Program-made: the position numbers and the translations under genes
Shown: piece after piece, positions 1 through 11,661 of the stretch
Position numbering within the stretch: the first letter of the stretch is position 1
Layout of the letters: each line of letters begins with the position of its first letter
Source: Ornithodoros turicata
Taxonomy: Eukaryota; Arthropoda; Arachnida; Ixodida; Argasidae
Direction of reading: 5' to 3'
NCBI RefSeq assembly: GCF_037126465.1
Contig: NC_088207.1
Span: forward strand, 45,690,143-45,754,142
Length of the DNA stretch: 64,000 nucleotides
Notes under the pieces: generated by a model
Told to the model about the DNA's origin: nothing
Databases searched by the model: none
The model's input: only the letters and a program-made list of their open reading frames with translations

Positions 1-613
1 GTCGGTGCAGGAGTGAAGCATAATAAGTCGCATTCACTGTGGTGTTCCTCTCTTTGAAGTCGATGAGGAGGATCCCGTGACAATCCCAAAATATTGGTGC
101 CATGATCTTTGTGGATTGTGTGACCTTGGCTTTTCTTGGGGGTGCTTCTCCTGGTTTGCGCCATTCCATCGACTCTTTTTTCGAAAGGGGATCATAGTAG
201 AGCACCATAGTCTCATCCCCTGTGACAATTGACTTCAATATTTCTTCTTCGTTCTCTTGACAGAGCTCCAAAAACCCTTTGGCACAGACGACGCGCTGTT
301 GCTTTTGAACTGACGAGAGAAGTCGTGGCACCCATCTCGCACTGACCTTTTTCATGTGAAGGCCATCGCCGATGATGCGAAAAACGGTTGTTTTGGAAAG
401 CCCCAGCCTTTCTGAGATTTCCTTCACCTTCAGACGCCTGTCGCTCAGCACTTCCTCCTCGACAAGAAACAAATTTTCTTGTGTCACCACTTCCACTGGA
501 CGACAATCGCGTGGATCATCCCTCAGAAAAAGGGAAAAAAAAAATCGGCCCAAGCTTCATGAACGGTCATGGCGTTATCATTGGGCTCTGTACTCGTGCA
601 GTTTATCTTACGT
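1..613 (-). mobile_element. mariner-family transposase, C-terminus off the left edge, N-terminus degraded
   Basis: The minus strand is open without a stop from about 613 to base 1. It reads as a mariner transposase: a linker helix-turn-helix (LGLSKTTVFRI), then KKVSARWVPRLLSS, then IVTGDETMVLYYDPLSKKES with the first catalytic Asp in GDE, then a KPGEAPPRK segment and IFWDCHGILLIDF. This order is characteristic of Tc1/mariner DD(34)D transposases. The second and third catalytic acidic residues would lie left of base 1. The N-terminal region is short and contains a run of Phe encoded by a poly(A/T) tract at 534-544, so the DNA-binding domain looks eroded. The enzyme would cut and paste DNA at TA sites. 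No terminal repeat was identified on the right side. Confidence 0.85.
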
Positions 614-639
614 TAATTAGTGATAGGAAAGTGTTGCCA

Positions 640-1852
640 CTGACCTGTAACGGCCGACGACTCTCTAACTAAGAGACGAGCGGGGCCGGTTGGCACATGA
701 CAACAGCGAAGACCACAAAAGTAACACAAGAACAGTCAGGGAACGTACAACTTTCAACCTTTAATCATATGATAAAAAGTTGCAAGTTCGACATTCCCTG
801 TCTGCCTCTGTGTTGCTTTCGGCGTCTTCGCTGATGACTCTCTAAGGCTGTTCCTGCGTCTGACTTTTGCTTGATTGATATTACTAGTACATTCCTACAA
901 GAAATTGAGAGCAAACCCTTCATAGCCGACTTGTAATATTGTTGCCTTCAATTCCACCAGAAACGGACCGGTTCAGTCGCAGGCTTGGTGGTATCCCGAG
1001 TGAATTCGAGCAAAGATTCTTCGAGTGCACGAGACTTGAAACGGAGCTTTTTGGCTCGCCGTTTTCCGCAGTTGTTGACAGTGTTCCTGGTGGCTAACAA
1101 ATGGAACTGGTTGTCCTGCTGTGCGACGAACCGATAAGAACAAGTTCGCTGAAGTTTGTGCGGCTTCGTTTTACGCTTACGTCTGACCAAAGTATCTGAA
1201 GATACGTATGTTATCGCGGACAAGCCTGTCCATGTTCGGTACAACATACGTGTAATAATAATAATTCGTGGTTTTACTTCGCGGGACAACTGTGTGAACA
1301 TACGTCGGCGAGCAGGCGTTTCCTCCCCCCCCCCCTGTGATGTACCTAAATAAGTTAAAGTTACTCTCACAACTAACAAACGAACACCTCAACGCTGTCC
1401 GATTGTAATTGCGCAATTACTTTCACACTATGTTGGCGCAATGGTTAATAACAAGAGGTGCCAAGTTTCCTCGTGACACAGCAAACAAAAATTGTTGTTG
1501 ACCCTGTGATTGAGCAACGCTAAGTGATACGTTTTATGTCGTTTTAAGTTCTGTGTAGTGTCATCTATATCAGAGACAGGCTACCCAAAAGCCATAGCCA
1601 TGTGGCCCTTTCAATTTCTCTTTCTTTTTTTCTTTTTTTTCTGCCAATAACCCCCCCTCCGCGCAGTTCCTCCACGGCGCAACGCGGCACGCGGACACGG
1701 GGGGGAGGGATGAGTTCGGCACCCCCGCGATATACGAATATTAGTCAGAGGCAAGCTTGTTTAAGAAAATAATGAAGGAATGACAAACTAGTACAGCTAT
1801 AAGCGACACTATACGCATACTATGGGGTTTATCCACTGACGGCACCCCTCTA
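640..1852. other. Intergenic, no gene recognised
   Basis: There is no convincing coding exon. It holds low-complexity tracts: a C-run near 1325, T-rich sequence at 1620-1640 and a G-run near 1700. Short open frames here match no family I know. Confidence 0.5.
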
Positions 1853-2118
1853 CACTCTGAAAACAGAACTTCATCACATAGCACGGTGAAGGCCAACCAT
1901 TGCACAGAATGATACCTTTATCACTCCCGATTTCTGAAAGCGCGGGGCGTACGCCTCCCGTTTTTAACCAATCAGGGGGCAGAACGATGTCATTCGGGAT
2001 CGTGATTGGCTAAGAGCGTGCGAGAGAGTATGTGGTGAAGTTCTGCTTTTAGTTCTGTGTGGCCAACAACGGCGAGCCGATCCTGCCATTACCCCCCCCC
2101 CCCCCCCGTTTGTCTTTA
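1853..2118. mobile_element. Fold-back MITE (GTACGCC family) with its central loop deleted, plus a tail extension
   Basis: It starts CACTCTGAAAACAG and runs through the family's outer arms: a CACATAGCACG block, then ACCAATCAGGGGGCAGAACG, and a GTGGTGAAGTTC block near 2040. Its best relative here is the copy at 59266-59494. The central loop present there is missing: GGGCGTACGCCT runs straight into CCCGTTTTT, so only one copy of the palindrome is left. The arms end near 2052. A further ~65 bp containing CAACGGCGAGCCGAT and a poly(C) run leads to a second terminal TTTAGAGTG at 2110-2118. Confidence 0.8.
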
Positions 2119-5010
2119 GAGTGCAGAGGGTTCGAGCTAAGGAAAGGCGCATTAAGAAGATTGGTTTCGGTTTCCGTTGCTTGCCATATGTTTCCAAGAC
2201 TATCAATGTCAAAAACTTGAGAATTGCAGGGATTGCAGGAACTTGAGAATTGAGTGAGAGTGAGGACGGTCAAGACATACCCGTGGCGTCAAATTTGCGT
2301 GGGACGTCACACGAATAAACCGTTTTATAACCTAACAGGCTCATTTAGGAAAAAGATCTATGATTATGCTCGAACGAAAATTGTCACCTCGAGTCCTGGA
2401 AGAAGTACTTTCTAACTTGTGTTTACCAGATTTCACCATTCGCAGAACTGAATTCCTCGTAGACTCGGCGTAGAACTGAAGGACAGAACTGAAGAATACA
2501 TCGCGAAAAAAAACCTTAACCTAGTCGCCGTGACGGCCACACGTCACCTTTACACCATGAACACATGCATTCAGTCTCTTTTTCGTACTAAACAACTTTT
2601 AGAGTTGGCAGGTCATGCACTTAGATGATGATGGTGGTAGCATTGAGGAAAAAAAATGGAGATGTGAGCCCGCTCACCGAGGAACAAGCTACTCCAGGTA
2701 TAGCAGGGAAAAAAGAGTACCACTTTTCGTACTAAACAACGTTTAGAGTTAGAAAGTTTTGCGAAGGGAAGGATTCTTTCTGTGTTACGATTTAACGAGA
2801 ATCACAAGCGTGGAACGTCACACTTTCCTCCTTGCCCAGAAAGCTGTCTGTTTGGCTCTACAGAAAAACACAGACGTTCCGTTTCCCTTGAATTTCGCGT
2901 GTTGCGGAGCTGTAGAGTTGTTGGAACGAGAACAGGAGGAGACTGTGGGAAGCTATCCAGATTTTCTCACGGCGGAGCATAATATTGACACAAAAGCACG
3001 GAACAACTATAAAATTCATTGCGTTACAAGTCCGCAGTCTGTACACGCTCACCTTAACTACTCTTTGTAAACGCATGTCGTGCAGGACAATAAACTGCAT
3101 CGCCTTAGGCAGCTTATTACGCGTAGAGTGAACAAAAGAGGCCGGAGAGAGCTGTAAAGTTATCTTCACCCAACGCACTCCCGCGTGTGGAGAAGCATGC
3201 TTTACAGAAAGCCGCGTTGCGAAGCAAGCAGGAAAACACGCGATGAACCACCTGTGAATTACAGATAGTACACAGCATACACTAAGTGAAGCGTTATCGT
3301 CCCTCCCATGATGACTTTGCCCAGTATCTTGTAGGCATTAAACACGAAATCGTGCTATTAGAGAAGCACGCTCTTCCCGAAAGTTTGCTCCGTGTTCTTG
3401 GGTCAATTCCTTCATGCGACTAGTATCTAGTGTAATATGACGGTAGTTAATAATTTCTTGGAAATCCAACGTAGACACCTGCAGCTAATGTCATCTGCTT
3501 AAAAAGTAACGCTCATACTGCGCACCCCATATGGTCCACTCAGACACCGAGAATCCATCGGAGAAATTAGTCTCCGGTCTGAACACTTCATGAGGATGGA
3601 TGACGACACCTTACCATCGCATTTAGAGACGGAACATTTTAATGAGAGCATAGCACGCTGTGCATAGCTCTCGTACGCTGGGAGATAAAGTGACATTCCA
3701 AGTGAGCCGTTCGCAATCAGTCAAAAAGCATTCGTCTATGGTATGTACTGTACTACGGCATGGTATTATATTGTATTGTATGGTACGGTATGGTATGGTA
3801 TGGTATGGCACGGTACTGATATGCATTCGTCTATGACGTTGGCTCTAGAAATACTACCGTAGTGGCACTCCCGTCACGATTTCTTGCAAAGATGTGCTCC
3901 AATGCTCCCAAAATTGCAAATATACTATTCCCAACACACGCGCACACAAAAATGTGGGAGTCCTTGGGGGCTGATGCTCTTACACGCAGGCAGTTAATGT
4001 CACAGACGCATCGTAGCGTGGTACGGTATGGTGGCAGGTTTTGTCACTACATCAGCGGCATCAGCAACGCATGGACGTGACTGCATGCTCCAACTAATTT
4101 CTGCGCAGGCGCACATGTGTAGCTCGAGATTAATTTCCGCGCGTCACATTTTCGGTGCTTTATGGTGTGCACGGCTCTTCCTCAGCAAGGTTGCGACAGT
4201 GCGCTGTGATCCAGTCGTGGCCGACGGTCACGCCATCTACACAGCATCTCACCGGACGAAAAGGATATCTGCTAGACGACCCTCTGTTTACAAACATGTG
4301 ACGAGACACGAGAAGAATGGTTCGAGGTTATATTTTGCTGTGGTGGGCAAGAAGCGGGAAAAACGCGTCGGCTGATAGGCTGATAAAGCTGATAGTGCAC
4401 ACCAGCATGCTTTGCGCGGCGGCGTTACGTAGTCAATGACATAGGAGCTCAGGTCGTCTATAGTGAACAGAGCAGATCAACATTCGTGTTTTGTAATTTT
4501 TGCGCATTGGGGTAAAGTACCGGCTGTGGTGATGAAACACCCTCAATCATCATCATCATCATCGTCATCACCAAAATAATGTTATTTTGCACATTGGAGA
4601 AAAACTGAATGCTGGCGATGAGTCGTGCTCCGCCTGGAAATCTGCCATCTTTAAAGTCTTCAATAACGTCGGAAAACAAATTTCCGGTACGATAAGTACA
4701 TACGCATTTTGAGGATGCTTCACCTAACTCATCACAAAAGTCTATTTAAAATATACGTAGTTATCTGAACATTATTGGATAAAATGTATTTTGCTGCATG
4801 GAACTTGTGCCATGTACTGCGAGCAATTTTATCTATAGTTTTAATGGAAAGAAAAATTATTTTTTTAATCCAATTTAAATATTTTTTCAGGCTAGAGTAA
4901 CATTTTCTTGCCAGAATCAGGAAGGGCAATTGGGGTGTTCGCCTATATATATATATATCGGGAAATACAAGTTTTTACGAATTCGCGTTGTCTCGATGCT
5001 TAGCAGCGCG
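2119..5010. other. Intergenic with simple repeats, no gene recognised
   Basis: Two near-identical 24-bp direct repeats containing CGTACTAAACAAC lie near 2584 and 2725. A TGGTA-type microsatellite spans about 3740-3815, and a CAT/ATC microsatellite lies at 4546-4570. A 103-codon open frame at 2759-3070 (plus) has no recognisable domain and is not called as a gene. Confidence 0.5.
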
Positions 5011-5019
5011 AAATTTATT

Positions 5020-5855
5020 TATTTATTGTATGTACGTCAAAGGCCCGCAGAGGGGGTACAACATGACGGAGTGGAACGTAACAGAACAAAGGAGGCAAAT
5101 GAACATAAGAAAAAGTCAGGCACGTGATACATCCCATAAAATACAATGGGCAAAAATATCTGTACGGATCACAAGGCACGAACAGCAAAGCGCCAAAAGT
5201 TATGAGTAAGAAGAGGATTAACTAGGGCGCGCAGAATAAATCGTGGATTGCTTGCTTAAAAGTCAAATGATCACTAATTGTAGCAATGTCATGAGGAAGA
5301 TCGTTCCACCAACGTGAAGTTCGCGGAACACAAGACTCAGAAAAACGCTGAGTATTACATCGGCATTCTCTAACCTTAAACGCATGATCCACACGGTGAG
5401 ATATATGGCTAGGGGGCAGCAGTATAGAGGAGTAGAGGAAGCTATTGTGGAAGGTTTTGTGAAAAAGTAGCAGGGCAGAAATCCTACGACGAAAGGTCAA
5501 TGTGGTTAAACCGAGCTTCAATTTTATCGCAGAGACACTGCTGTCGGGACGATAGTCACAGGCTATGAACCGGGAGGCCCGGTTTTGAACCTTCTCCAAA
5601 GAGTCTATGAGGTACGCCTGATGAGGGTCCCATATTGCCGCGGCATATTCAAGCTTTGGCCTCACGAATGCCGTATAGGCTAACTTTTTCACCGACACTG
5701 GGGCCAGTCCCAGAGTCCGCCGAAGGAATCGCAAGGTTCGATTAGCGGCGGCTATAGTCTGAGAGATGTGATGAGACCAAGAAAGGTTGCTACTTAGATT
5801 AATCCCGAGGTACTTGCGCGAGGTACTTGCGAGGTTGCGCGATAACACCATAGGT
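5020..5855 (-). mobile_element. 5'-truncated non-LTR retrotransposon (CR1/Jockey-like), 3' end
   Basis: A 209-codon frame on the minus strand (5851-5222) reads as the C-terminus of a reverse-transcriptase ORF. It has KYLGINLSSNLSWSHHI, then FVRPKLEYAAAIWDPH, then a tail with RTSRWWNDLPHDI and TFKQAIHDLF. These are the thumb and connection motifs and the closing segment seen in CR1/Jockey-type LINEs. After the stop, the 3' untranslated part ends in a GGGCCTTTGACGTACATAC block followed by an AATAAATAAATAAA tail at about 5035-5020, which marks the real 3' end. The polymerase palm and the endonuclease are absent, so the copy is dead on arrival. Confidence 0.85.
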
Positions 5856-5859
5856 TATT

Positions 5860-7290
5860 TAAGATTATGAGTACATAGAGATTATTTGGGTGTTGGACTA
5901 ATTACTACCACAGTCGACAACTACTTTTGAACTTCGTTCTTAGCTGCACGCTTGTCTAGTGCGCCTATTATCCCATGAGGAACATACGGAAGCTTTGCAG
6001 ACAAGCGCAGAACAGTCTTCGCGGAGTTCCTCACAGTCTTCACGTAGCTCTGATGAAAGATAATTGATAGTTCGTCTCTTTATGCCGCGACACAACTACG
6101 GTCATGAGCGACGCCACAGCGGTCGGTCTGTATATTAATTTTGCCCACCTGAATGTCTTCGAAAGGAATTGAACAGCACAGTACAATATTTCGGATATGC
6201 TATAGATAAGCCAACTCTCACACTGTGTCAGATTGTCGTGTTTCATCCTTTTCTAATGGAATATTCTCAGGGGAAAAAAAAAAAGAAATTAGGACGGCTA
6301 TATCCGTCAGAAATGTCACTTGAGGTATTTTGTGCGTAGAATTTACTTTCGTGACTTTCAGTTTTATTTCATTGATTTTAATCATTAGCTAACGAAAATT
6401 CAGACTAATTATATTAATTTGATTAAGTTAACCGTGCACCAAACGCTAACGCCGATCCACTACACGTATTTTTTTTTTTTTTTTTTCCTTTAAGTGTCAG
6501 CGAAATAAACGATGTGAAAGACGAAAGTTACACGCTAAAAAGCGGACTCCTACTTGTGGGACGGTATTTCGTGGTTGATCTAAACCATTAGTGTGGACCT
6601 CACGCGTCTCCCTTCTTATAATCCGCGCTCTATTTATTGAGCGCTACTACTGGCGCCACGAAGATTCCTGCCCTCGTCGCCAATCGATCCCTTCGCCGCA
6701 CGGGGCACTGACAAGGGGAGCTTTCCATTCGCAGCTCGGAGGGAACCCTGGTCACCATTGACGTTCCCGAATGCTAGTTGGGTTACTCCTATGCAGCTTG
6801 CGCGTTCGATAAAGGGGTCTCGAAGTCAATTTGCGGCTATGCTAATGGCTGTCACCAGTCTGCAGAGTAAAGTAGAGTTTATTTGCGCATAGTCCCATTT
6901 GGTCTAGGGCAGACTTCCAAGCGGAGTCGCAGGTGCGACAATATTACAAATTTAGCATTTCTGTTGAGATTTTTGCTACGCGGTGGCGCGCCTGCCGAAG
7001 GGGAGACGGTTTCCGGAGCACACTTGAGGTCGAGAGAGGAGGAAACGGCAAAAACAACGAAAACGCGTTCTCCAATCGGAAGTGACGGACTCAGTGAGCA
7101 GTCAGCTGACCGTTGATAGCGCGCAGGCGCCGTGTAACTAAAATAGCAGACGCCATGCACGAGTACGAAGAAGCTGCGCTGCCTTTCCTGTGTGTAGTTA
7201 GCGGTGCTGATATGTGGATGGATTTGCAGTTGGTGCGAACTGTTGCATGATGCAATTGGTTCAAGTGAGGTGAAAAATAAGGTTATGCGT
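5860..7290. other. Intergenic, no gene recognised
   Basis: AT-rich stretches and a T-run near 6470-6487 are present. No exon with good splice sites or recognisable protein motifs was found on either strand. Confidence 0.45.
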
Positions 7291-7293
7291 TTG

Positions 7294-7295
<2 letters not shown>

Positions 7296-7343
<48 letters not shown>
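7296..7343. repeat. (TA)n microsatellite
   Basis: An uninterrupted AT dinucleotide run of about 48 bp. Confidence 0.95.
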
Positions 7344-7344
<1 letters not shown>

Positions 7345-7750
7345 GTACGTGCATGGCAAACGCAGCTGCTTCAATAGGCTCTTTGCGGTTCTGACTTACA
7401 GTTCATGTTGTAGACTGCACTCCAAATAAATAAATAAGAGTCTGTTGCAGTTGAAGGGAAAACTGGATAAAGGACTTTAAAGGCAGAGATAACATTAAAT
7501 CGATCCACATTATGTTTTTGACACGTGTCTGGGATACGTATGTCGGTATGTGTGCATTGGGAGTATGACATAATCAAAGGAAGACTGTACCACTGTCGGA
7601 ACGCCGATCTTTCCCCCATAGCTTTAGGTATGGTGTTTTGATGTTTCCCTGTTAAATAAACTAGTTTGCATTCTAACTTCCCTAAAATCTGTTGTCCGCA
7701 CCTTTTTCATCTCACTTCTATATACATACAATTATATTTGAGGTATACAA

Positions 7751-7850
7751 GGTATAAATCACGGCATCAACTCTCAGGGACTTTCCGTTCAATTGGAGCA
7801 AATTAGAGGCGAAAAGTGAGACTACGATCCTATGCCACAAGGGTGGAAAG
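7751..7850 (+). repeat. Diverged direct repeat, copy 1
   Basis: A block starting GGTATAAATCACGGCATC and including a GGCGAAAAGTGAGAC segment recurs in diverged form at 9076-9150. The two copies flank the putative exons at 8185-8886. Confidence 0.6.
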
Positions 7851-8184
7851 AAAGCAACGAAACAAAAACAGCAGCTAGCTGATCGTCGAATATAAATACA
7901 CAAGTTACTTCTATACACAAACCAAGGAAGTGTAACACGAAGAATCCACGGTTATAGGTCACTAGCAAATATGCGCGGGAGGCGCTCTAGCTTTGCCATG
8001 CCTGGGAGGGGACTCTTCCTTTTTATTGCCCTTTGAGAGTCCGCGTTCCCTTTTTCTTGCACAGTCCTTGGAACAAGGTGCACTAAATCAATATAGTGTA
8101 GGGACAACGAGAGAAAAACAGATAGTGGCTAGTCGCAAGCAGTGACGCAGGTACAAGAGTCGCGCGCGTTTTGCTCGTTGGACG

Positions 8185-8886
8185 ATGTCTCGGGTCTCTG
8201 AAGACGAACTTCGCAAGGAGGAAGAAATCGTGCGTAGGTATCTTAAAGAAGCTCAGAAAGTAGAGCGAAACTGGACCGGGTACCTCGACAGTGACGATGT
8301 TCTTAAAGAATTTGAACGTGAGCTTGCCAACATTAATGTCTCATTCCAAACGGAGGTGTCGACACACCCACAAGTCGAGAAAGGTGAGTGCACTCGAGCT
8401 TCTGTTTATAGACATTTTGTCGTGTCACGAAGGCAATGCGTCAGAAAATAGCCACAAATAAATACTGGCACAAAATTTAATGTCTGCATCTTTGGTTATT
8501 TTATACTGCTCCTTTCCTCTTTGCAACTGCTTCTAAATGTGATGTACGTTGGCAGTGTGTACTGCTAATATAGTTAGCTTTCTCAAACTGTTCACAATGG
8601 GTAATCTCTTGCACCAAATGTATTCATCTGAAAGTTTACCTTAATGTCCTTCATCAGATACAGCACTTAAATGACCCTCATCAATGAGTTTCATTGAGCA
8701 GAAACACTCACAGAAGCTCAATTCTGTTCATTCTTAACCTCCTTAGCACGGCTGCTATTCTCCGCAAAGCAGAAAGGATGCATCCTGCCAACTGAACTTA
8801 CCTGACCCTTCAGGATTGTCTCTAAGTGCACCAAAGGATGTGTGTTTGGAAGGGAGCACCACGGTGTCCACAGCACAGGAACTACT
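8185..8886 (+). CDS. Putative 5' exons of an unrecognised gene
   Basis: Exon 1 is proposed at 8185-8383. It opens with ATG after TTGGACG and encodes 66 residues that are highly charged (EDELRKEEEIVRRYLKEAQK), probably helical or coiled coil, and ends at AAAG|GTGAGT in phase 1. A possible exon 2 is 8814-8886 (acceptor CCCTTCAG, donor CT|GTAAGTATG), which stays open and continues the frame. No later exon was identified with confidence. The SWIM-like remnant at 9440-9938 lies downstream on the same strand and could be a degraded 3' part, but the middle of such a protein is missing. The function is unknown. The exon-intron signals are better than the coding evidence, so this could also be a non-coding transcript or a dead gene. 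Confidence 0.4.
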
Positions 8887-9075
8887 GTAAGTATGCATGG
8901 GGAAGTCCTACATAATTAACATAGCATTGTGACATCTAGGCCCCACATGGAGAGGCACTAAAAAAAGCTGCTTTTGAATCCCCTCCCACACACAAAAATA
9001 ATAATAATAAAGCTTGGTTTAGGCACAAAAGTGTGATCATAAGGGCTAATCCAGTTTTGTGACACCATAGGAAAA

Positions 9076-9150
9076 GGTATAAATCACGACATCCACTCTC
9101 GTGGACTTCTTATTCGAGGCGACAAGTGAGACACTCTTGTATTGGCACAA
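9076..9150 (+). repeat. Diverged direct repeat, copy 2
   Basis: It begins GGTATAAATCACGACATCCA and includes GAGGCGACAAGTGAGAC. It matches the copy at 7751-7850 in order and sense. Confidence 0.55.
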
Positions 9151-9439
9151 ATCATGTATGATTCACCTGAAGTTTGGTCCATCTATGTAAAATTCAAAAT
9201 GTGCTTCTCATCTGCGAATCTTGGCTCTGTCACTGTTCAACGAAGGAAGTGTAGTAACCTTACGTTACCACTTGGACGGAATGCCATGCAGTGGAATTTG
9301 CATTGCGCGCTGCAAGACAATGTCTTCAGTGTGTGACTTTAAGTTAATCGCTAATATATCCATTCTGATGAGAGATGATACCGCTATTCTGGAAAAGAGT
9401 CGTCGTAAATTCAAAATTTAGTTCAGGCTATATCATGAT

Positions 9440-9938
9440 GCAGTGCCACCTTAAATACAGTACAGACCACGTGGTGTGGTGCAGCACATCATGAGCAGGC
9501 TTTCTGCAGCAAATGATTTCAAGACAGACTCCGTGACGGCAGGCCATCATGATGGCCCCTTTTATGTAAAGAGTGCCAGTTGTGACAGAACGCAATACTT
9601 TGTGGACTTTCCTGTGCACAGATGTACATGTCAAGATTTTAAGATGCACCTTTCATGTAAGCACTTCTGTGTCATTTTTACCCTGGATACAACGTGGGGC
9701 TTAGAAAAGCTTCCTGAAGGCTGCCGAACGGGCCATTAATGGCACTTGATAACCACATAAGTTCGCAGATTCAAAGCTGTCCAGAACATGACGTGAATGA
9801 AGATACCGCCCTGCATGTGCCAAGTGATGTTCCAGAAGAAAGCTTCAACTTGGAAATGGCACGTCCTCCTAACATGAGCACGCTGCGGGCAAAACTGCTC
9901 CGCCGCCGCCGATGTTGTAAAATCGGCACGGCTGTGTA
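9440..9938 (+). pseudogene. SWIM zinc-finger protein remnant, frameshifted (ZSWIM/MULE-derived)
   Basis: One frame ends with RCTCQDFKMHLSCKHFCVIF, which fits the SWIM zinc-binding pattern CxC...CxH, preceded by CDRTQYFVDFPVH. It is followed by WGLEKLPEGC, the short segment that commonly follows SWIM domains in MULE-derived proteins. The frame then stops at TAA near 9738. The +1 frame continues the likely protein (NGPLMALDNHISS) to a stop at 9936-9938. A single base lost in the GGCTGCCGAACGGG stretch near 9720-9733 explains both halves. The catalytic core expected upstream is not visible. It is best read as a decayed transposon-derived gene. Confidence 0.6.
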
Positions 9939-10202
9939 ATGTGCCCATTTTGATCCACTTTCTATAAACGAATATCTCCTATACCTAATATTTTGTTTGT
10001 TTTTCTTTCATCTTAGGTTCCAAGCTTCATTTGTGGTGTTTTTAGCAGTAACAATTTCATCTCCTGATATGCTGTTTATGCTTTAGAGTTTCGTTTCATA
10101 GTCGACCCTGGAGGCACAACTCCAGGAAAACTTGTCATTCAATTCTTGCAGGTTGTCTGCCGGTCATCCACCAACACCATAGCACTGGTCATTATCCATA
10201 TA

Positions 10203-10600
10203 CAGGGTCTGTTGTTTTTTTTTATTCGTCCCAAAAGTTTTGTTTAAAAAATAGCGAAACGAAATAGATGCCGCTTTTGAGTTCATTAATTACCTCAAAC
10301 TCATTAATTCTTTAATTAAGGGATTTCGCGTATAGCAGAACGGAAGATATTCATTGTTGAAAGCCATTCCATGTTTAAGAAATTCTTAAACGCGCACGTG
10401 TGTTGAAATGTCCGACGCTGAATGTCGCTATGCAAATGAGCCGAAACAATAAGAAGTACGCAATTTCCGAGCGCAGAAATGACGCGAGCTTCGCCTTATC
10501 TGGGTTGGAAAGCGATCTATCTGGCCAACAGATTAGCACCTACACCAATCATCTCGATCGCTCCGAAGCACTTGGTCGTCCCACGTGGATTGTCGTTTTA
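10203..10600 (+). mobile_element. Left arm of a long fold-back element (same family as 18710-19931)
   Basis: It begins CAGGGTCTG after ATATA. It shares blocks with the larger element at 18710: TTGAAAGCCATTC, a CGCGCACGTGTGTTGAAAT-like segment, and TATGCAAATGAGCCGAAA. The right arm is not found. The sequence after about 10600 (TTTCGCGAGACC and AAAATTCGAGGAA blocks) is unrelated and also looks repetitive. Confidence 0.6.
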
Positions 10601-10609
10601 ATTTCGCGA

Positions 10610-11661
10610 GACCTTAATTTTTGCGAATTTTGCGAATCGAGAAAATTCGAGGAACTCGAGGAGCGCGCGAAATTTAGTTGTTGCGAATATATCCCTACTC
10701 GATTCGCGAAAATTTAGGGCTGCGAAATCAAATGATTTTACAGCATTTATCCATGATAACTACAGCCTCTGCAAAAATACTGTTCAATGACGTGGTGGGT
10801 GCGCCTTATGTCATATTGTTTGCTAACGTTCGCATTCTTCCGTTCGAGCCACTGGATCAGTGGACAGAGCTTTCACGCGTCGCCGTCCTGTGAACGTTCA
10901 ACACTCGCTATAACTGTTACGTGTATTTGCCATTAAAGGGATGGCTCGTCGTTCTGATTATCTAGCTATGTTGTTTTCTCCAGCACTTAACGCGCACTTA
11001 ACGCGCCCAGTCGAAGTTCTTGGGCGACGACCTTCTTGTTCTTTCTGTTCCTTGTGTGTTCGGTTTTCTTTCATAATACTATCCAGTGCTGACGCACTTG
11101 TTTGGTGCAAGATACAGTAAATACTGCCACCGTCGCGGTGTCTTGGAGAAAATACCCCCGCTGTGAGGTGTTCGTGCACCCCCTTTGGAGAAGAGAACAT
11201 ATTGACAGCCCACGGGGCGCACGCCGATATGACAGCATCGGCGTGACGCCGCTGACGCCGCCGCCGCCGGGCCTTCAACGTGCTCTACGCCGCCGCCGAA
11301 AAAAATGCCCACGGCGCACACCTCTACCCCAGAGCAGACAGATTCCCTTCGCGACAGGAGACCTGATCACGTGGGATGCCCACGTGATGACGCTCCGGAA
11401 CGAGTTGCGAAAGGAAAAAGACTTGCCGCCGTGCGGAGGCGGCAAAAGAAGCGAGCGAGGTAAATAGTGTCCTCCATGATTGTGCTTGGAGAAGGAATCT
11501 TCGCAGCTGATTCCACAGTGAAAGGATTGCCTTAATCCCTTTATGTCCACAGTGCCGTTGCGACATCTCTGCGTGCTGCATTTGTGACCGACCACGATCT
11601 GGGCATTTGTGAAACACTACCTTGATATTTCATTTGCGAACACAGCAGTTTGCGTTGAAAG
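10610..11661. promoter_or_regulatory. Upstream flank of the cysteine-rich gene, repeat-rich, promoter inferred
   Basis: No gene is seen. The stretch is GC-rich with CCG/GCC runs (11240-11300) and self-complementary segments around 11195-11400. It ends at the ATG at 11662, so it must carry the promoter of that gene. No TATA box at a convincing distance was identified. Confidence 0.35.

Noticed and set aside
7296..7343. (TA)n run as a possible origin or regulatory site
   Set aside because: It is a plain dinucleotide microsatellite with no associated motifs.
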